Source of the DNA: Glandiceps talaboti
Lineage: Eukaryota; Hemichordata; Enteropneusta; Spengelidae
Length of the DNA: 64,000 nt
Direction: 5' to 3'
NCBI RefSeq assembly: GCF_964340395.1
Contig: NC_135549.1
Span: forward strand, 868,501-932,500
Each line of letters starts with the position of its first letter. Position 1 is the stretch's first letter. The position numbers and the translations under genes were made by a program. This document shows, piece by piece, positions 1 to 12,021 of this stretch. Under the pieces are notes generated by a model that was not told the DNA's origin, did not search any database, and was given only the letters and a program-made list of their open reading frames with translations.

Positions 1-506
1 GGTAAAGCATTGTAAACTTTTGCTCCAAACGCAAAACTTGCAGGTAACAATTTTTAAGTTTGTGTTTGGAACAAAGGTTTACTTTAATACAACTTTTGTC
101 TGCTATTAAAGTCACACATACACAGTGTCTTACTGTCTGTATTAAAGTCACACATACAAACTGTGTCTTACTGTCTGGTATTATATCCATTTGATATTGT
201 ATTTTGAAATATTCCTGTCTATATTTCTATTGGACTAGTCACCCCAACATTATCTGTAAATGAAACTCTGGTAATATCATCTCATCTTCACGTCATTTGT
301 TTCTACTGTATCTAGGCATCCCAACTGTATAAACAGATTGTTGAACATTACTCAGCTTTACTCAGAAATTGGTCTTACTCTTAGCTGTGTAATTGTTGCT
401 ATGGACTGACGTCATCACTCATAACTCCAAGTAATAGGTGTATTTTTCTAATGAGATGTGAACTGTGTCTGATTCCATATTACTTTATCTGTAATTTTCC
501 TTTCAG
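1..506 (+). other. Copine intron, upstream part
   Basis: Non-coding AT-rich sequence ending in the splice acceptor at 506. It holds two direct copies of a segment near 99-175 (tattaaagtcacacatac followed by a gtgtcttactgtctg motif). No exon was recognised before 507, so the upstream copine exons lie outside the window. Confidence 0.6.
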
Positions 507-634
507 AATGGAAACCCAAGTAATCCATTCTGTGCAGGTATTGATGGTGTGTTACAGGCTTATCAACAGTCTATCAGAGCAGTTCAACTTTATGGACCTA
601 CAAACTTTGCACCAGTCATCAACCATGTAGCAAG
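507..634 (+). CDS. Copine exon (first in window)
   Basis: Acceptor tttcag ends at 506 and donor gtaaga starts at 635. The exon is 128 nt: 42 codons plus two bases of an Arg codon. It encodes the [19 protein letters not shown] to NHVA stretch of the copine A domain. Confidence 0.93.
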
Positions 635-3144
635 GTAAGATAATCTTAAAGCAAACTTGAAAAGTGTACCTGTACCATTGTTGAATTGCCCCCTTAGTTA
701 TAACTATTTCCTTCCACAGTTTTATGTCAGTGGTAGACAAGTGTAAAATGACAATCTTGTGATGGACTAAAGTTTACTATTTTCTGTTACATTCTTCATT
801 TTTCTGTCAGATTTGCAGCATCGTACACCGATGGTTCCAACTACTTTATACTACTCATAATAACTGATGGTATTATCTCTGATATGGAGCAGACAAAGGC
901 AGCTGTTGTTGGTGTAAGTTTTAACCAAACTTGAATTATTTTGGAATCCTTTATGTATGTTTGACCATATCTAGTATGACTGTAGACTGTACCTTTATGT
1001 ATGTTTGATCATATCTAGTAAGACTGTAGACTGTACCTTTATGTTTGACCATATCTAGTAAGACTGTAGACTGTACCTTTATGTTTGACCATATCTAGTA
1101 AGACTGTAGACTGTACCTTTATGTATGTTTGACCATATCTAGTATGACTGTAGACTGTACCTTTATGTATGTTTGACCATATCTAGTAAGACTGTAGACT
1201 GTACCTTTATGTATGTTTGACCATATCTAGTAAGACTGTAGACTGTACCTTTATGTATGTTTGACCATATCTAGTATGACTGTAGACTGTACCTTTATGT
1301 TTGACCATATCTAGTAAGACTGTAGACTGTACCTTTATGTTTGACCATATCTAGTAAGACTGTAGACTGTACCTTTATGTATGTTTGACCATATCTAGTA
1401 AGACTGTAGACTGTACCTTTATGTATGTTTGACCATATCTAGTATGACTGTAGACTGTACCTTTATGTATGTTTGACCATATCTAGTAAGACTGTAGACT
1501 GTACCTTTATGTATGTTTGATCATATCTAGTAAGACTGTAGACTGTACCTTTATGTATGTTTGACCATATCTAGTAAGACTGTAGACTGTACCTTTATGT
1601 ATGTTTGACCATATCTAGTAAGACTGTAGACTGTACCTTTATGTATGTTTGACCATATCTAGTAAGACTGTAGACTGTACCTTTATGTATGTTTGACCAT
1701 ATCTAGTATGACTGTAGACTGTACCTTTATGTATGTTTGACCATATCTAGTAAGACTGTAGACTGTACCTTTATGTATGTTTGACCATATCTAGTATGAC
1801 TGTAGACTGTACCTTTATGTTTGACCATATCTAGTAAGACTGTAGACTGTACCTTTATGTTTGACCATATCTAGTAAGACTGTAGACTGTACCTTTATGT
1901 ATGTTTGACCATATCTAGTATGACTGTAGACTGTACCTTTATGTATGTTTGACCATATCTAGTAAGACTGTAGACTGTACCTTTATGTATGTTTGACCAT
2001 ATCTAGTATGACTGTAGACTGTACCTTTATGTTTGACCATATCTAGTAAGACTGTAGACTGTACCTTTATGTTTGACCATATCTAGTAAGACTGTAGACT
2101 GTACCTTTATGTATGTTTGATCATATCTAGTAAGACTGTAGACTGTACCTTTATGTTTGACCATATCTAGTAAGACTGTAGACTGTACCTTTATGTTTGA
2201 CCATATCTAGTAAGACTGTAGACTGTACCTTTATGTTTGACCATATCTAGTAAGACTGTAGACTGTACCTTTATGTATGTTTGATCATATCTAGTAAGAC
2301 TGTAGACTGTACCTTTATGTATGTTTGATCATATCTAGTAAGACTGTAGACTGTACCTTTATGTATGTTTGACCATATCTAGTAAGACTGTAGACTGTAC
2401 CTTTATGTATGTTTGACCATATCTAGTAAGACCGTAGACTGTACCTTTATGTATGTTTGACCATATCTAGTAAGACTGTAGACTGTACCTTTATGTATGT
2501 TTGACCATATCTAGTAAGACTGTAACTTGTAACTCACATCGGGTTATAAACAGCTGGTGTCAAAGTTAACACCAAGCTATGATCTCTGTCCATTATGCCA
2601 ATCAGCAAGAAACACAATTTAAATAAAATGATAAAATAAATGATGTGATGTACAAAAGAGCAAGAATTCCTGTGACTTTTCTGTATTACACACCAGTTGA
2701 TTTGATCAGCAACGTAGGTCATCAAAGTTTTATTGACTGAATTTGTACTCAACATGTCATTCAGTGTCATTCAGGTCACATTTGTATAGATGTTTGTCAT
2801 AATGATAGTTATTATTGCAGGCATCCCGGTTACCCATGTCAATCATCATAGTTGGAGTTGGCCCAGCAGACTTTGATGGTAAGAATTATCAATAATTGTT
2901 AGTAGTCAACATTATTGTTTTTCCTTAAATTATTAGATTTAGGAGAGAATTAGCAGTAATGGACACAGCCAAAACTTGATAGTCTTTTGTGTTAACATAT
3001 CCTACTTAAAGTACATACAACCTCTAACACATGTTAAATCATGTCTGTCTGTAAATGTATGTATGTATGTATGTATGTATGTATGTATGTATGTATGTAT
3101 GTATGTATGTACGTACGTACGTACGTATGTACGTGTGTGTGTGT

Positions 3145-3207
<63 letters not shown>

Positions 3208-3219
3208 TGCGTATGTATG

Positions 3220-3252
<33 letters not shown>

Positions 3253-4290
3253 GTATGTTGCACTAACATTCTTCCTTCTTCCAGGTCTAGTAATATTGCA
3301 GTGTTTTCAAGATTTAATTCAAAGATTTGTCTCTTTCTTTTGCAATGATATCTATTTTGATGTTGTTTTTTCAATAATTTCAGCTATGGAAGAGTTAGAT
3401 GCTGACAAGAAAAGACTGAGCTCTAGAGGGCAGTATGCAGAAAGAGATATAGTGCAGGTATGAATGGTTGAATTTGATCAATTGATTACAGTTGCTAGCT
3501 CAACATCTATACAGTGCAAGTTGGTTACAGTGGCTAGCTCAACATCTATACATTGCAAGTTGATTACAGTGGCTAGCTCAACATCTATACATTGCAAGTT
3601 GATTACAGTGGCTAGCTAAACATCTACATTGCAAGTTTCAGTACTCAGCTATCATTCATTTAAAGTTCGTGCACAAATTTGAGGCATACATGTACCTTGG
3701 TTTACTTAATCTGTGTAAAGGGTACCTGGTAGGAGAGGGCTGTTTTATGTTGGACTGATCCTACTGCAGCTAGGCATGTATAATTCTCAGGGAGTTTTAG
3801 CAAGTGTAGGTTATGCCATCATAGGTGTAGGATAGGGTAATACCAATGATTGAATAATGCATTGAGTATGTCTTTGGTGAGATTTAAATCTATAACATCA
3901 TAGTTACTACATTGTACAATTGTATAATGAGATTTTTGTTTTTGTAACTTTTCAGTTTGTGCCATTCAGAGAGTATATATCAAGTGGGGGTAGTGCACCA
4001 CTAAGTAAAGCCAGACTAGCAAAGGATGTATTGACTGAAGTTCCAGATCAGCTACTCCTATGGATGAAAACCAGGAATATCCAACCTAGAGAAGCACCAC
4101 CACAAGAGCACACAGGTATAGGAGTGGCACCCCCTCAGCAGATGCAGCCACCACAACAAACTGCAATGGGTCAAGTGCCACCTCAGCAGCAATTCCCACC
4201 TCAACAGCAATTCCCACAGCAACAGCAATTTCCACAGCAACAACAGTATCCACAGCAACAGCAACAATTTCCACAGCAACAACAGTTTCC

Positions 4291-4329
<39 letters not shown>

Positions 4330-4420
4330 GTTTCCACAGCAACAACAGCAATTTTACCCACCACCACAATCAGCAACAGCACCATCAGCACCTCCACCAC
4401 CATATGCCCCTGCTATGTAG
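507..4420 (+). CDS. Copine, C-terminal half (5 exons, 5' end outside window)
   Basis: Copines are cytosolic calcium-dependent phospholipid-binding proteins with two C2 domains and a C-terminal von Willebrand A-like (copine) domain. Only the C-terminal 275 residues are here. Exons 507-634, 811-913, 2821-2878, 3384-3457 and 3956-4420 join in phase with GT-AG borders. Family signatures seen: [70 protein letters not shown] and [14 protein letters not shown], in the order found in animal copines. The C2 domains and the DxSxS part of the metal site lie upstream. After the A domain the protein runs into an unusual tail of about 100 residues, rich in Q and P, ending YAPAM. The paralogue number cannot be assigned, so no symbol is given. 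It is tail-to-tail with ALG10. Family assignment is firm. Confidence 0.93.
811..913 (+). CDS. Copine exon (second in window)
   Basis: Acceptor tttctgtcag precedes it and donor gtaagt follows at 914. It is 103 nt: one base completes Arg, then 34 codons. It encodes [20 protein letters not shown] and on to KAAVVG, including the conserved TDG strand. Confidence 0.93.
948..2525. repeat. Minisatellite, 44/40-bp unit, about 37 copies, in copine intron
   Basis: A head-to-tail array nearly fills the intron between exons 811-913 and 2821-2878. The unit reads through actgtagactgtacctttat, then gtatgtttgacc, then atatctagtaag. Units come in two lengths, differing by presence or absence of one 4-bp gtat block. 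Point variants recur between units (tagtaag/tagtatg, gacc/gatc). This is a VNTR-type array; no coding capacity. Confidence 0.95.
2821..2878 (+). CDS. Copine exon (third in window)
   Basis: Acceptor attattgcag ends at 2820 and donor gtaaga starts at 2879. The 58-nt exon encodes [19 protein letters not shown], the most conserved strand of the copine domain. Confidence 0.94.
3055..3249. repeat. Compound microsatellite (GTAT)n-(GTAC)n-(GT)n-(GTGC)n-(GTAT)n
   Basis: Simple repeats in the copine intron before exon 3384-3457. Long open frames across it on both strands are repeat artefacts (MYVC and HTHT periodic peptides). Confidence 0.97.
3384..3457 (+). CDS. Copine exon (fourth in window)
   Basis: Acceptor aataatttcag ends at 3383 and donor gtatga starts at 3458. 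The 74-nt exon completes an Ala codon and encodes [11 protein letters not shown] to RDIVQ. Confidence 0.92.
3483..3635. repeat. Short tandem repeat, 39-bp unit, 4 copies
   Basis: Four direct copies of a unit containing gattacagtggctagctc, then aacatctatacattgcaagt, in the last copine intron (3458-3955). The rest of that intron is unremarkable. Confidence 0.85.
3956..4420 (+). CDS. Copine last coding exon with Q/P-rich tail
   Basis: Acceptor cttttcag ends at 3955; TAG stop at 4418-4420. It encodes [20 protein letters not shown], the end of the A domain ([20 protein letters not shown]), then a low-complexity tail made of [10 protein letters not shown] and YPQQQQ blocks with a pure CAA run near 4292-4330, and a proline-rich end. 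The long leucine/valine-rich frames on the opposite strand are only shadows of this repeat. Confidence 0.93.
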
Positions 4421-5092
4421 ATTTAGACAGTCAGTAGAAAATGAAGTTGATGCTGCATGTGTAAATTTTGTAGCATATAATTGTGTAACGGTGAAATAAC
4501 ATACCTTATATTTATGTTTTAATCATAATACAATCTGTGCCTTCTAATAACAAAGCAAACCAAAGCTATATTTGCAACAAACTCGGGCACTGTCTGTATT
4601 AAGGTTATGGACAACTGCAGTTTATGACTATGTGAGAATATTGCAATAGTCATGTATCTCTGTACAGTCCTCAGATGTTGTCAGTTTTCAAGTGTTATAT
4701 ACAACAAGGAGATTAATGAAGTATTTTCATCAAAATTTGAGAACCAATGTAGCACCAAGAAATGTGATAAAATTTTCATACTTTCTGACGTCATTCCATA
4801 ATTTGGTCGGGAAACCCTGGTGAAACAGTGGGGAGAACACTGTTATAATAATGAATGTATACAGTGAATATTGTTTGTTTGGCGAATGTGGTGTTGGTTG
4901 AACAGGGAGAATTACTTCTCACGTAAATTGTACCAACTGTCAAGATTTAGAACTTTAGTTGAAATAGTACCGATAGCTATTTTAGACATTGTAATGTAGT
5001 GTAGTGTTTAACTCATTTTATAATACTATTTATTGCCATGTTGTGCACATGTACATATGCCATATATAACACACAATGTTAGAGATAATAAA
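4421..5092 (+). other. Copine 3' UTR with poly(A) signal
   Basis: Non-coding sequence downstream of the copine TAG. The first good AATAAA hexamer is at 5087-5092, about 670 nt after the stop. Another AATAAA is at 6418-6423 and could be an alternative end. Which is used cannot be told without transcript data. Confidence 0.5.
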
Positions 5093-7640
5093 TTTGAAGT
5101 ATGAAATATATAGATGGAACATTTTAGTAGTGAAAAGCTGAAAATGTAACTCTGATCAGCACAGAAATTTAAACACTACTAGCTTTATATAGTTTGATGT
5201 CAGCAATTTAATGATGGAGAAGCTAAGGGGTCAATGAACTTTTGATGAGTTGACCTAAAGGTCATGTGAGATCAATGATAATGAACATAATCACTTTAAT
5301 CTGCATTTGATGTTGATCACATCTTGCCATATTCCAAGCTATTCAGCAGATCTGACATCACTGCCATTACAAAGTCTTAATCATCAGAAGGAACACCCAA
5401 TTCTTTGAAATTCCTTCTACACTTTTGGTCCCAGAATGGCATTATCTTGAGGATGAAAGATAGAAATGGATATCACATGTACAACATCTGTCCATGCACA
5501 CCCATGACTTTGATGTGTACAAGCTGGTATCTTTGTCAAACCTTGCACAAAACTTGAGATATAGGCCTATTAAAAGTGGGTATGTGCATTATCACTTTGA
5601 AGTTTGATGTTCCCTCACAGGAACAATTTCATTATTCTAAGACAATATGCTATATTGTTGTCTTGTTACTTCTGGTACACATGAATGATTATTCATACAA
5701 AGAGCATTGTTAAGAGGAAAATTTATAGCAAAATTTCAAATTGGATAAATACAGTTTTGTTGGAAACAGCGCCCTCTATAGTCTACATTCGAACTTTAAC
5801 AAACCTGGTTTTTAGATACTGAAGTTTGGTAATTGTGATATCCATGAGTAGGTGATTGGTCTGTATTGTATTACAGTATAAAAAGTCTGTTTCTTTGACA
5901 TTTTGCTGACAATTTGTAAATTGTCTCCAAAGCTGCTATCTTTGGTTTACCAGTCGTAATTGAATATGTGCAGCATAGCATTTGTACTAGTATACTAAAA
6001 TGTTTGGTAATTATTAAAGGGTGGATATTTTCATTAGAAAATTAAATAATTGTAATGTATACCAAGTAGAAATATAGGACCGAACAATTCATTTTTATCA
6101 ATCAAAATTTCTCAAATTAATTTTAAGATAGTGCTAAGTTTCTAGAAGTCAACAAGTGAAGAAGATAGTAAATTGTTATTACTCCTACTTTTCAGTGTTA
6201 GAGACCTTCAATTTTTATGTATATTTGGCATGCTATAACTTTGCTGTATTATTCCACAAACTGAAGATCTAACGCTGAACATTTTTCACTTTTTATACAG
6301 AGATATTTGAAGCATTGAAATAATTTACAATCACTGGTAATTATCTTCCCATGCTGATTTGTATATAATTAGTTGTATTGTAACTAATATCATCATTTGA
6401 ATAATAATAATTGACGAAATAAAGAAATAGGACAGTTTCTTATTTGTAAAGCTAGAAATATAGAACACTCTTCAATGAGTATGTATATGTACTAAAGCTT
6501 ATAAAGTAGGGTTAGAGTTAACAATCGAACGGTCAAATTTCTACTGACCCCCATCCCAACCCCACTACCCTGCCTGCCCCTAGCCATATGACCCCCCCCC
6601 CCCCATCCCCCCTACCCAGCCTCTAACCCTATGACCCAATTTGTATATTAACTACTCAAATTCTCTACATGTTGTGATAGAGCTCCTGAATCAAGTGTTT
6701 CTCTTGAATTAGCAAACTTAACACTTTAGACATCATGACATGTCATGTGACCAGTCAGGGAATTAAGGTTCACATATAGTTACTTTGTGGATGTGGAATC
6801 TGATACAAACATGTGACCTTTGAAAGATGGGCTAAAGTGGATTATCCTCACATTGAGAACAATTTACCAAAACTCCAATGGAACCTTAATAATCTACTGA
6901 CTGCCAGGGAGTCTTAATAATCTACTGTGCCAGGGAGTCTTAATAATCTACTGACTGCCAGGGAGTCTTAATAATCCACTGACTGCCAGGGAGTCTTAAT
7001 AATCTACTGACTGCCAGGGAGTCTTAATAATCTGACAGCCAGGGAGCCTTAATATACTTGACTTCTTACCTTGCAGAGAAACAAGGCATGGACATAAAAA
7101 TGTCATGTGTTAAGTTTATAACTGAAAATAATTGTGATGATAAAAGCATTATATGCCATTTTTATTTCAATATCATTTTATAATATATGTATTTACAAAC
7201 ATTTTATATTTGAGAAATCACGACAAATCTGAGTTTTTATGTATTTTTTTGGTACAAAAGACAAAGACAATGAATATTCCCATGATAATCGTGAACAAGA
7301 ATTCAAGTGAAATCAGAATAAAATTATTTTTCAGTTACTACACTATATGTATGTGGGATGTATCTATATAAATGATACAAGATTCTAAATACCTTGCTCA
7401 ATGACAATACAATGACATATGGTATATTCTCTGATTCTGACTAACTTGCTCTATAATACAATGACATATGCTATATTCTCTGACCATTTTACAACATTAT
7501 TTTATTTTTTATTTTCTTTAAATTTTAACAATATTTCCATATTTCTTGCATTGGCAGTATTTTAATTAATATTCTAATAAAATCTTTATTGTGAAGTATT
7601 TATTGCCCAAAGTATCAATATATTAACATACCTATAGTAT
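5093..7640. other. Intergenic region between copine and ALG10 (first part)
   Basis: No gene recognised. It contains a C-rich stretch with 13 consecutive C at 6592-6604, a short 28-bp tandem repeat (6890-7050) and AT-rich sequence. The 72-codon open frame near 7153-7371 has no recognisable features. Confidence 0.5.
6885..7052. repeat. Tandem repeat, about 28-bp unit, 6 copies
   Basis: Direct copies of taataatctactgactgcc followed by agggagtct, with one copy shortened (ctactgtgccagg). Intergenic. Confidence 0.88.
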
Positions 7641-9430
7641 CTATTATTGGCATGACATATACATAAAGCGTGGATATACTATTGGCATGTCTATAGCCTA
7701 GATATATTATTGGTGTGTCTATAGCATGGGTATATTATTGGAGTGTCTATAGCCTGGATGTATTATTGGCGTGTCTATAGCATGGATATATTATTGGAGT
7801 GTCTATAGCCTGGATGTATTATTGGCGTGTCTATAGCATGGATATATTATTGGAGTGTCTATAGCCTGGATGTATTATTGGCGTGTCTATAGCTTGGATA
7901 TATTATTGGCGTGTCTATAGCATGGGTATATTATTGGTGTGTCTATAGCTTGGATATATTATTGGCATGTCTATAGCATGGGTATATTATTGGTGTGTCT
8001 ATAGCTTGGATATATTATTGGCATGTCTATAGCCTGGATATATTATTGGAGTGTCTATAGCATGGGTATATTATTGGCGTGTCTATAGCATGGATATATT
8101 ATTGGAGTGTCTATAGCCTGGATATATTATTGGTGTGTCTATAGCATGGGTATATTATTGGAGTGTCTATAGCATGGATGTATTATTGGCGTGTCTATAG
8201 AGTGGATGTATTATTGGCGTGTCTATAGCATGGATATATTATTGGCGTGTCTATAGCTTGGATATATTATTGGCATGTCTATAGCATGGATATATTATTG
8301 GAGTGTCTATAGCGTGGATGTATTATTGGCGTGTCTATAGCCTGGATATATTATTGGCGTGTCTATAGCCTGGATATATTATTGGAGTGTCTATAGCCTG
8401 GATATATTATTGGAGTGTCTATAGCCTGGATATATTATTGGAGTGTCTATAGCTTGGATGTATTATTGGAGTGTCTATAGCGTGGATGTATTATTGGAGT
8501 GTCTATAGCGTGGATATATTATTGGCGTGTCTATAGCATGGGTATAATATTGGCGTTTCTATAGCATAGGTATATTATTGGCGTGTCTATAGTGTGGATA
8601 TATTATTGGCGTGTATAGCTTGGATATACTATTGGCATGTCTATAGCATGGGTATATTATTGGTGTGTCTATAGCATGGGTATATTATTGGCATGTCTAT
8701 AGCATGGGTATATTATTGGCATGTCTATAGCATGGGTATATTATTGGTGTGTCTATAGCATGGGTATATTATTGGCATGTCTATAGCATGGGTATATTAT
8801 TGGTGTGTCTATAGCCTGGATATATTATTGGCGTGTCTATAGCATGGATATATTATTGGCATGTCTATAGCATGGGTATATTATTGGTGTGTCTATAGCA
8901 TGGGTATATTATTGGAGTGTCTATAGCATGGGTATATTATTGGAGTGTCTATAGCATGGGTATATTATTGGAGTGTCTATAGCATGGGTATATTATTGGT
9001 GTGTCTATAGCCTAGATATATTATTGGCATGTCTATAGCCTAGATATATTATTGGTGTGTCTATAGCATGGGTATATTATTGGTGTGTCTATAGCGTGGA
9101 TATATTATTGGTGTGTCTATAGCATGGGTATATTATTGGAGTGTCTATAGCATGGATGTATTATTGGAGTGTCTATAGCCTAGATATATTATTGGTGTGT
9201 CTATAGCATGGGTATATTATTGGAGTGTCTATAGCATGGGTATATTATTGGTGTGTCTATAGCCTGGATATATTATTGGTGTGTCTATAGCGTGGATATA
9301 TTATTGGAGTGTCTATAGCATGGATATATTATTGGCGTGTCTATAGAGTGGATGTATTATTGGCGTGTCTATAGCGTGGATGTATTATTGGCATGACATG
9401 TAGCATAGATATATCACTGGCAAGTCTATA
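7640..9430. repeat. Minisatellite, 28-bp unit, about 63 copies
   Basis: A long array of tattattggcgtgtctatag followed by catggata, between the converging 3' ends of copine and ALG10. Variation is concentrated at a few positions (ggcgtg/ggagtg/ggtgtg/ggcatg; cat/cct/ctt/cgt before gga). It ends about 60 bp from the ALG10 stop codon, so it probably lies in or just past the ALG10 3' UTR. Confidence 0.95.
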
Positions 9431-9488
9431 GAGTGATACATTATTGACATACCTAACTTCTGGACATGGTGATGAAAGGAGTGTATGC

Positions 9489-10523
9489 CTACCACATAAA
9501 TCGTTGGTAGACATCGCTATCAGGCCAGTGAAATGGTTTGTTGATAAAAAGTTCTACGGTGACATAGTTGATCACTACATAGAAGACCATTTCAATTATT
9601 AACAGTAGGTATGACTGTGTTTTCATGTTGAGTCTGAACAGTAAATATGGTATAATAAAATATCTAAACTCTAGTAACTTCTGTGGTACTAATGAAAGTA
9701 CCACACATACGGCATAAACTAGCTGCCATAGAACACTTTTATGGGACAACTGATTGAAGATGCTCCAGCCAGCATAGATGTATCCTGGAATGAGAGCATA
9801 CTTAACCAGAGAATGTCTCTGGTATACTTTCATCCATACATAGAATGGATAGTGTCTGTTGTCTGCTAGCAGGTATGGATGTACATAGGTAAAGAAGTAG
9901 ACCACAAAGATTGCTAGGATGGCAGAGACAACTACTAACACTGCCTGTTGTTTCTGAAAAGTAGCATACTTAACAAGGTTGTATGGTAGTATGAAGTAAG
10001 GAAAAGAAAACACGGCAGTAAAAGCAAAGAAATAAAACAACTGAGGAAAATTGAGACCAGCTTGATGGCTAGTTCTGTCACCAACTACGATGCCCTCATT
10101 GATGTAGACAAAGACAACAAATGCTAAAGTGATGAGTCCATATGGTAAAACTGTCTTTATCAGTGTTATGATGTTAGAGAACTGTCCCATAAATTGGAAG
10201 ACTGTCTTCACTTTGTCAACTACAACTTTTGGGATACTTTCTGTCTCTCCTGTCTTCTCTTCCTGGTCTTTGTTGCCTTCTACTAGTTTCATCACTGTCA
10301 AACCGGCTACAAACACCACCCAGATGATATTAGTTTGACGGAACATGATGGCACATCCACTTACCAAAGCAGCATTCAAATGACTATCATGCAGACTCAA
10401 GAGATACATGAAGAGAACTAGGAACGTTGACCCAGCATCAGTGTAGTACAGAAATGTAAAGAAATACAGAACTGGGAAAATTGCCAATGTTATGGCTGTC
10501 ATTGTCATCTTCAACTCAGATTC
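9489..10523 (-). CDS. ALG10: ALG10 exon 3 (last)
   Basis: 344 codons plus TAG (9489-9491), after acceptor cttttcttttcag. It starts ESELKMTMTAITLAIFPVLY and ends at the family-typical QRFMW. It carries most transmembrane segments and the ADNRHYPFYVW motif. Confidence 0.96.
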   Translation of the reverse strand, partial: ESELKMTMTAITLAIFPVLYFFTFLYYTDAGSTFLVLFMYLLSLHDSHLNAALVSGCAIMFRQTNIIWVVFVAGLTVMKLVEGNKDQEEKTGETESIPKVVVDKVKTVFQFMGQFSNIITLIKTVLPYGLITLAFVVFVYINEGIVVGDRTSHQAGLNFPQLFYFFAFTAVFSFPYFILPYNLVKYATFQKQQAVLVVVSAILAIFVVYFFTYVHPYLLADNRHYPFYVWMKVYQRHSLVKYALIPGYIYAGWSIFNQLSHKSVLWQLVYAVCVVLSLVPQKLLEFRYFIIPYLLFRLNMKTQSYLLLIIEMVFYVVINYVTVELFINKPFHWPDSDVYQRFMW

Positions 10524-10690
10524 CTGAAAAGAAAAGAAGTGTGTTGTAAATAGGCATTTGGATAAAGTACTATTATATAAACAAGTTTAAGAATAACTTT
10601 TCATGAAATAATCTATGATTTTCTGAGACCATCTTCATATGTGTAGTAGTCAGTAGTCAATGTAATTCTATACACACGACAGCATGTAAA

Positions 10691-10728
<38 letters not shown>

Positions 10729-10747
10729 CGCACACACACACACGCGT

Positions 10748-10843
<96 letters not shown>

Positions 10844-12021
10844 GAAACAATAAACTCAAACAATACCTTAGGATCAGGATTCAGTTTTCTGATTATAGCA
10901 TACATCATATAAAGATTGGCGAGTGCAAAGACAAGATTGACACCTCTCAGCATGTAAGTTGAACAATATTCTTCAATTTCCATTTCAAAGTACACACTGA
11001 CTGGTCTTAATATGCCAATAGAGAAAACATACAAACCAGGCAATGTTGTTATCATTGGGTCCCACTTTAAGGAAAAACAAACAGAAAGATGATTCATTAT
11101 TCTGCCCTTCATTCTGTTGAACTGTATTTAGAAGACAATGAGTAATCACATGGTTCAAAGTAAATTGTAACTGTGAGAACAATATTTGTGAAGTCAATGT
11201 ATTTTTACATATTATTTATTTATTTTTCCCATTTTCTATCAATCAATCAAAATCTAAAATAACTAGCAATTGATATTTTTCCAAATAACCTCAACATATG
11301 CACAAGCCATAACACAGAAACACAATTGTTAACTGGGATGATATGGTTGAACAGTCTTGAAACCATTCAGCCCCAAAAAGTTACTGTAGTATCAAATATA
11401 ACATATAACAGTGTTATTCAGTCCTGCCAAAGTTTGTTCCATAGTATTTTCACTTTCACTATGTGTGTAAAATTGTTCAATAAAGGTGTTTATACTCAAA
11501 TACATTGGCAAGACATCTGACACTAAAAGGCTGACCATTTCAATTATTTGGCAATTATGTAAATTAATCATATTAATGTTACATAACTTACAAATGTATA
11601 AAAAAATAAATAAAATAAAATTATCAATATAATAAATAAAGCTTATTTTGAACCTCTTGCAAATTCCATGTGCAGTGAAACTTTCATGCCACACAATGAT
11701 ATAATTCTTTCAACTGTGTGCATTTTGAATGTTTTATTAATATAATGCACAGATCTCACTGACTCATTCATTCATGGCATGGGATTATCACCCATCATTC
11801 ATTCAATCTTTCATCACGTGTTACTGTGTACAGAATCTCATTACCTCTGTGAATGAACCATTGCAATATTTTTGAGCCTGTGGAACGTGGAATATCTCGT
11901 CCATATACGGTGTATCTTGTGTACGGTTGATTTTTAAGAACAAAAGTGACGTGAATCCCATGAAAATAAAACCGACGGTGAGGTACGCTTGAAACCGTAA
12001 CAAGTCTATGGGGGCCGCCAT
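9489..12021 (-). CDS. ALG10: ALG10: dolichyl-P-Glc alpha-1,2-glucosyltransferase (3 exons)
   Basis: ALG10 is the ER multi-spanning enzyme that adds the third and last glucose, from dolichyl-phosphate glucose, to the lipid-linked oligosaccharide before N-glycan transfer. Exons 12021-11845, 11064-10867 and 10523-9489 join at phase 0 to give 469 aa, close to the vertebrate length. Signatures: PYMDEIFHVPQAQKYC at residues 38-53 in the first lumenal loop, WDPMITTLPGLY at the start of exon 2, TLAIFPVLYFFTFLYYTDAG, FRQTNIIWVVF, GDRTSHQAGLNFPQLFYFF, YLLADNRHYPFYVW, VPQKLLEFRYFIIPY and the C-terminal YQRFMW. About a dozen hydrophobic segments. An ATG 30 nt upstream (12051) would add 10 residues; 12021 is preferred for its context (caaaATGG) and fit to the family N-terminus. 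Divergent from TPRKB, 222 bp apart. Confidence 0.96.
10692..10841. repeat. (CA)n microsatellite in ALG10 intron 2
   Basis: About 150 bp of CA repeat with a few CG interruptions, inside the 343-bp intron 10524-10866. The cysteine/valine-only frames across it are artefacts. Confidence 0.97.
10867..11064 (-). CDS. ALG10: ALG10 exon 2
   Basis: 66 codons, acceptor ttaaag and donor gtattg. It begins WDPMITTLPGLYVFSIGILR and ends RKLNPDPK. Phase 0 at both ends. Confidence 0.94.
11065..11844 (-). other. ALG10 intron 1
   Basis: 780 bp of AT-rich sequence between donor gtaatg and acceptor ttaaag. No exon, repeat array or element recognised. Confidence 0.6.
11845..12021 (-). CDS. ALG10: ALG10 exon 1
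   Basis: 59 codons from ATG at 12021 to Glu at 11845, donor gtaatg. It encodes the first membrane segment and the catalytic-loop motif YMDEIFHVPQAQKYC. The alternative upstream ATG is at 12051. Confidence 0.93.

Noticed and set aside
4058-4403. Leucine- and valine-rich frames antisense to the copine tail
   Set aside because: They are the complement of the CAA/CAG repeat in a well supported copine exon.
7153-7371. 72-codon frame in the copine-ALG10 intergenic region
   Set aside because: AT-rich composition, no start context, no splice partners and no recognised motif.
10613-11112. Cys-Val repeat proteins on the minus strand
   Set aside because: They read through a CA microsatellite in ALG10 intron 2; only the part up to RKLNPDPK is a real exon.
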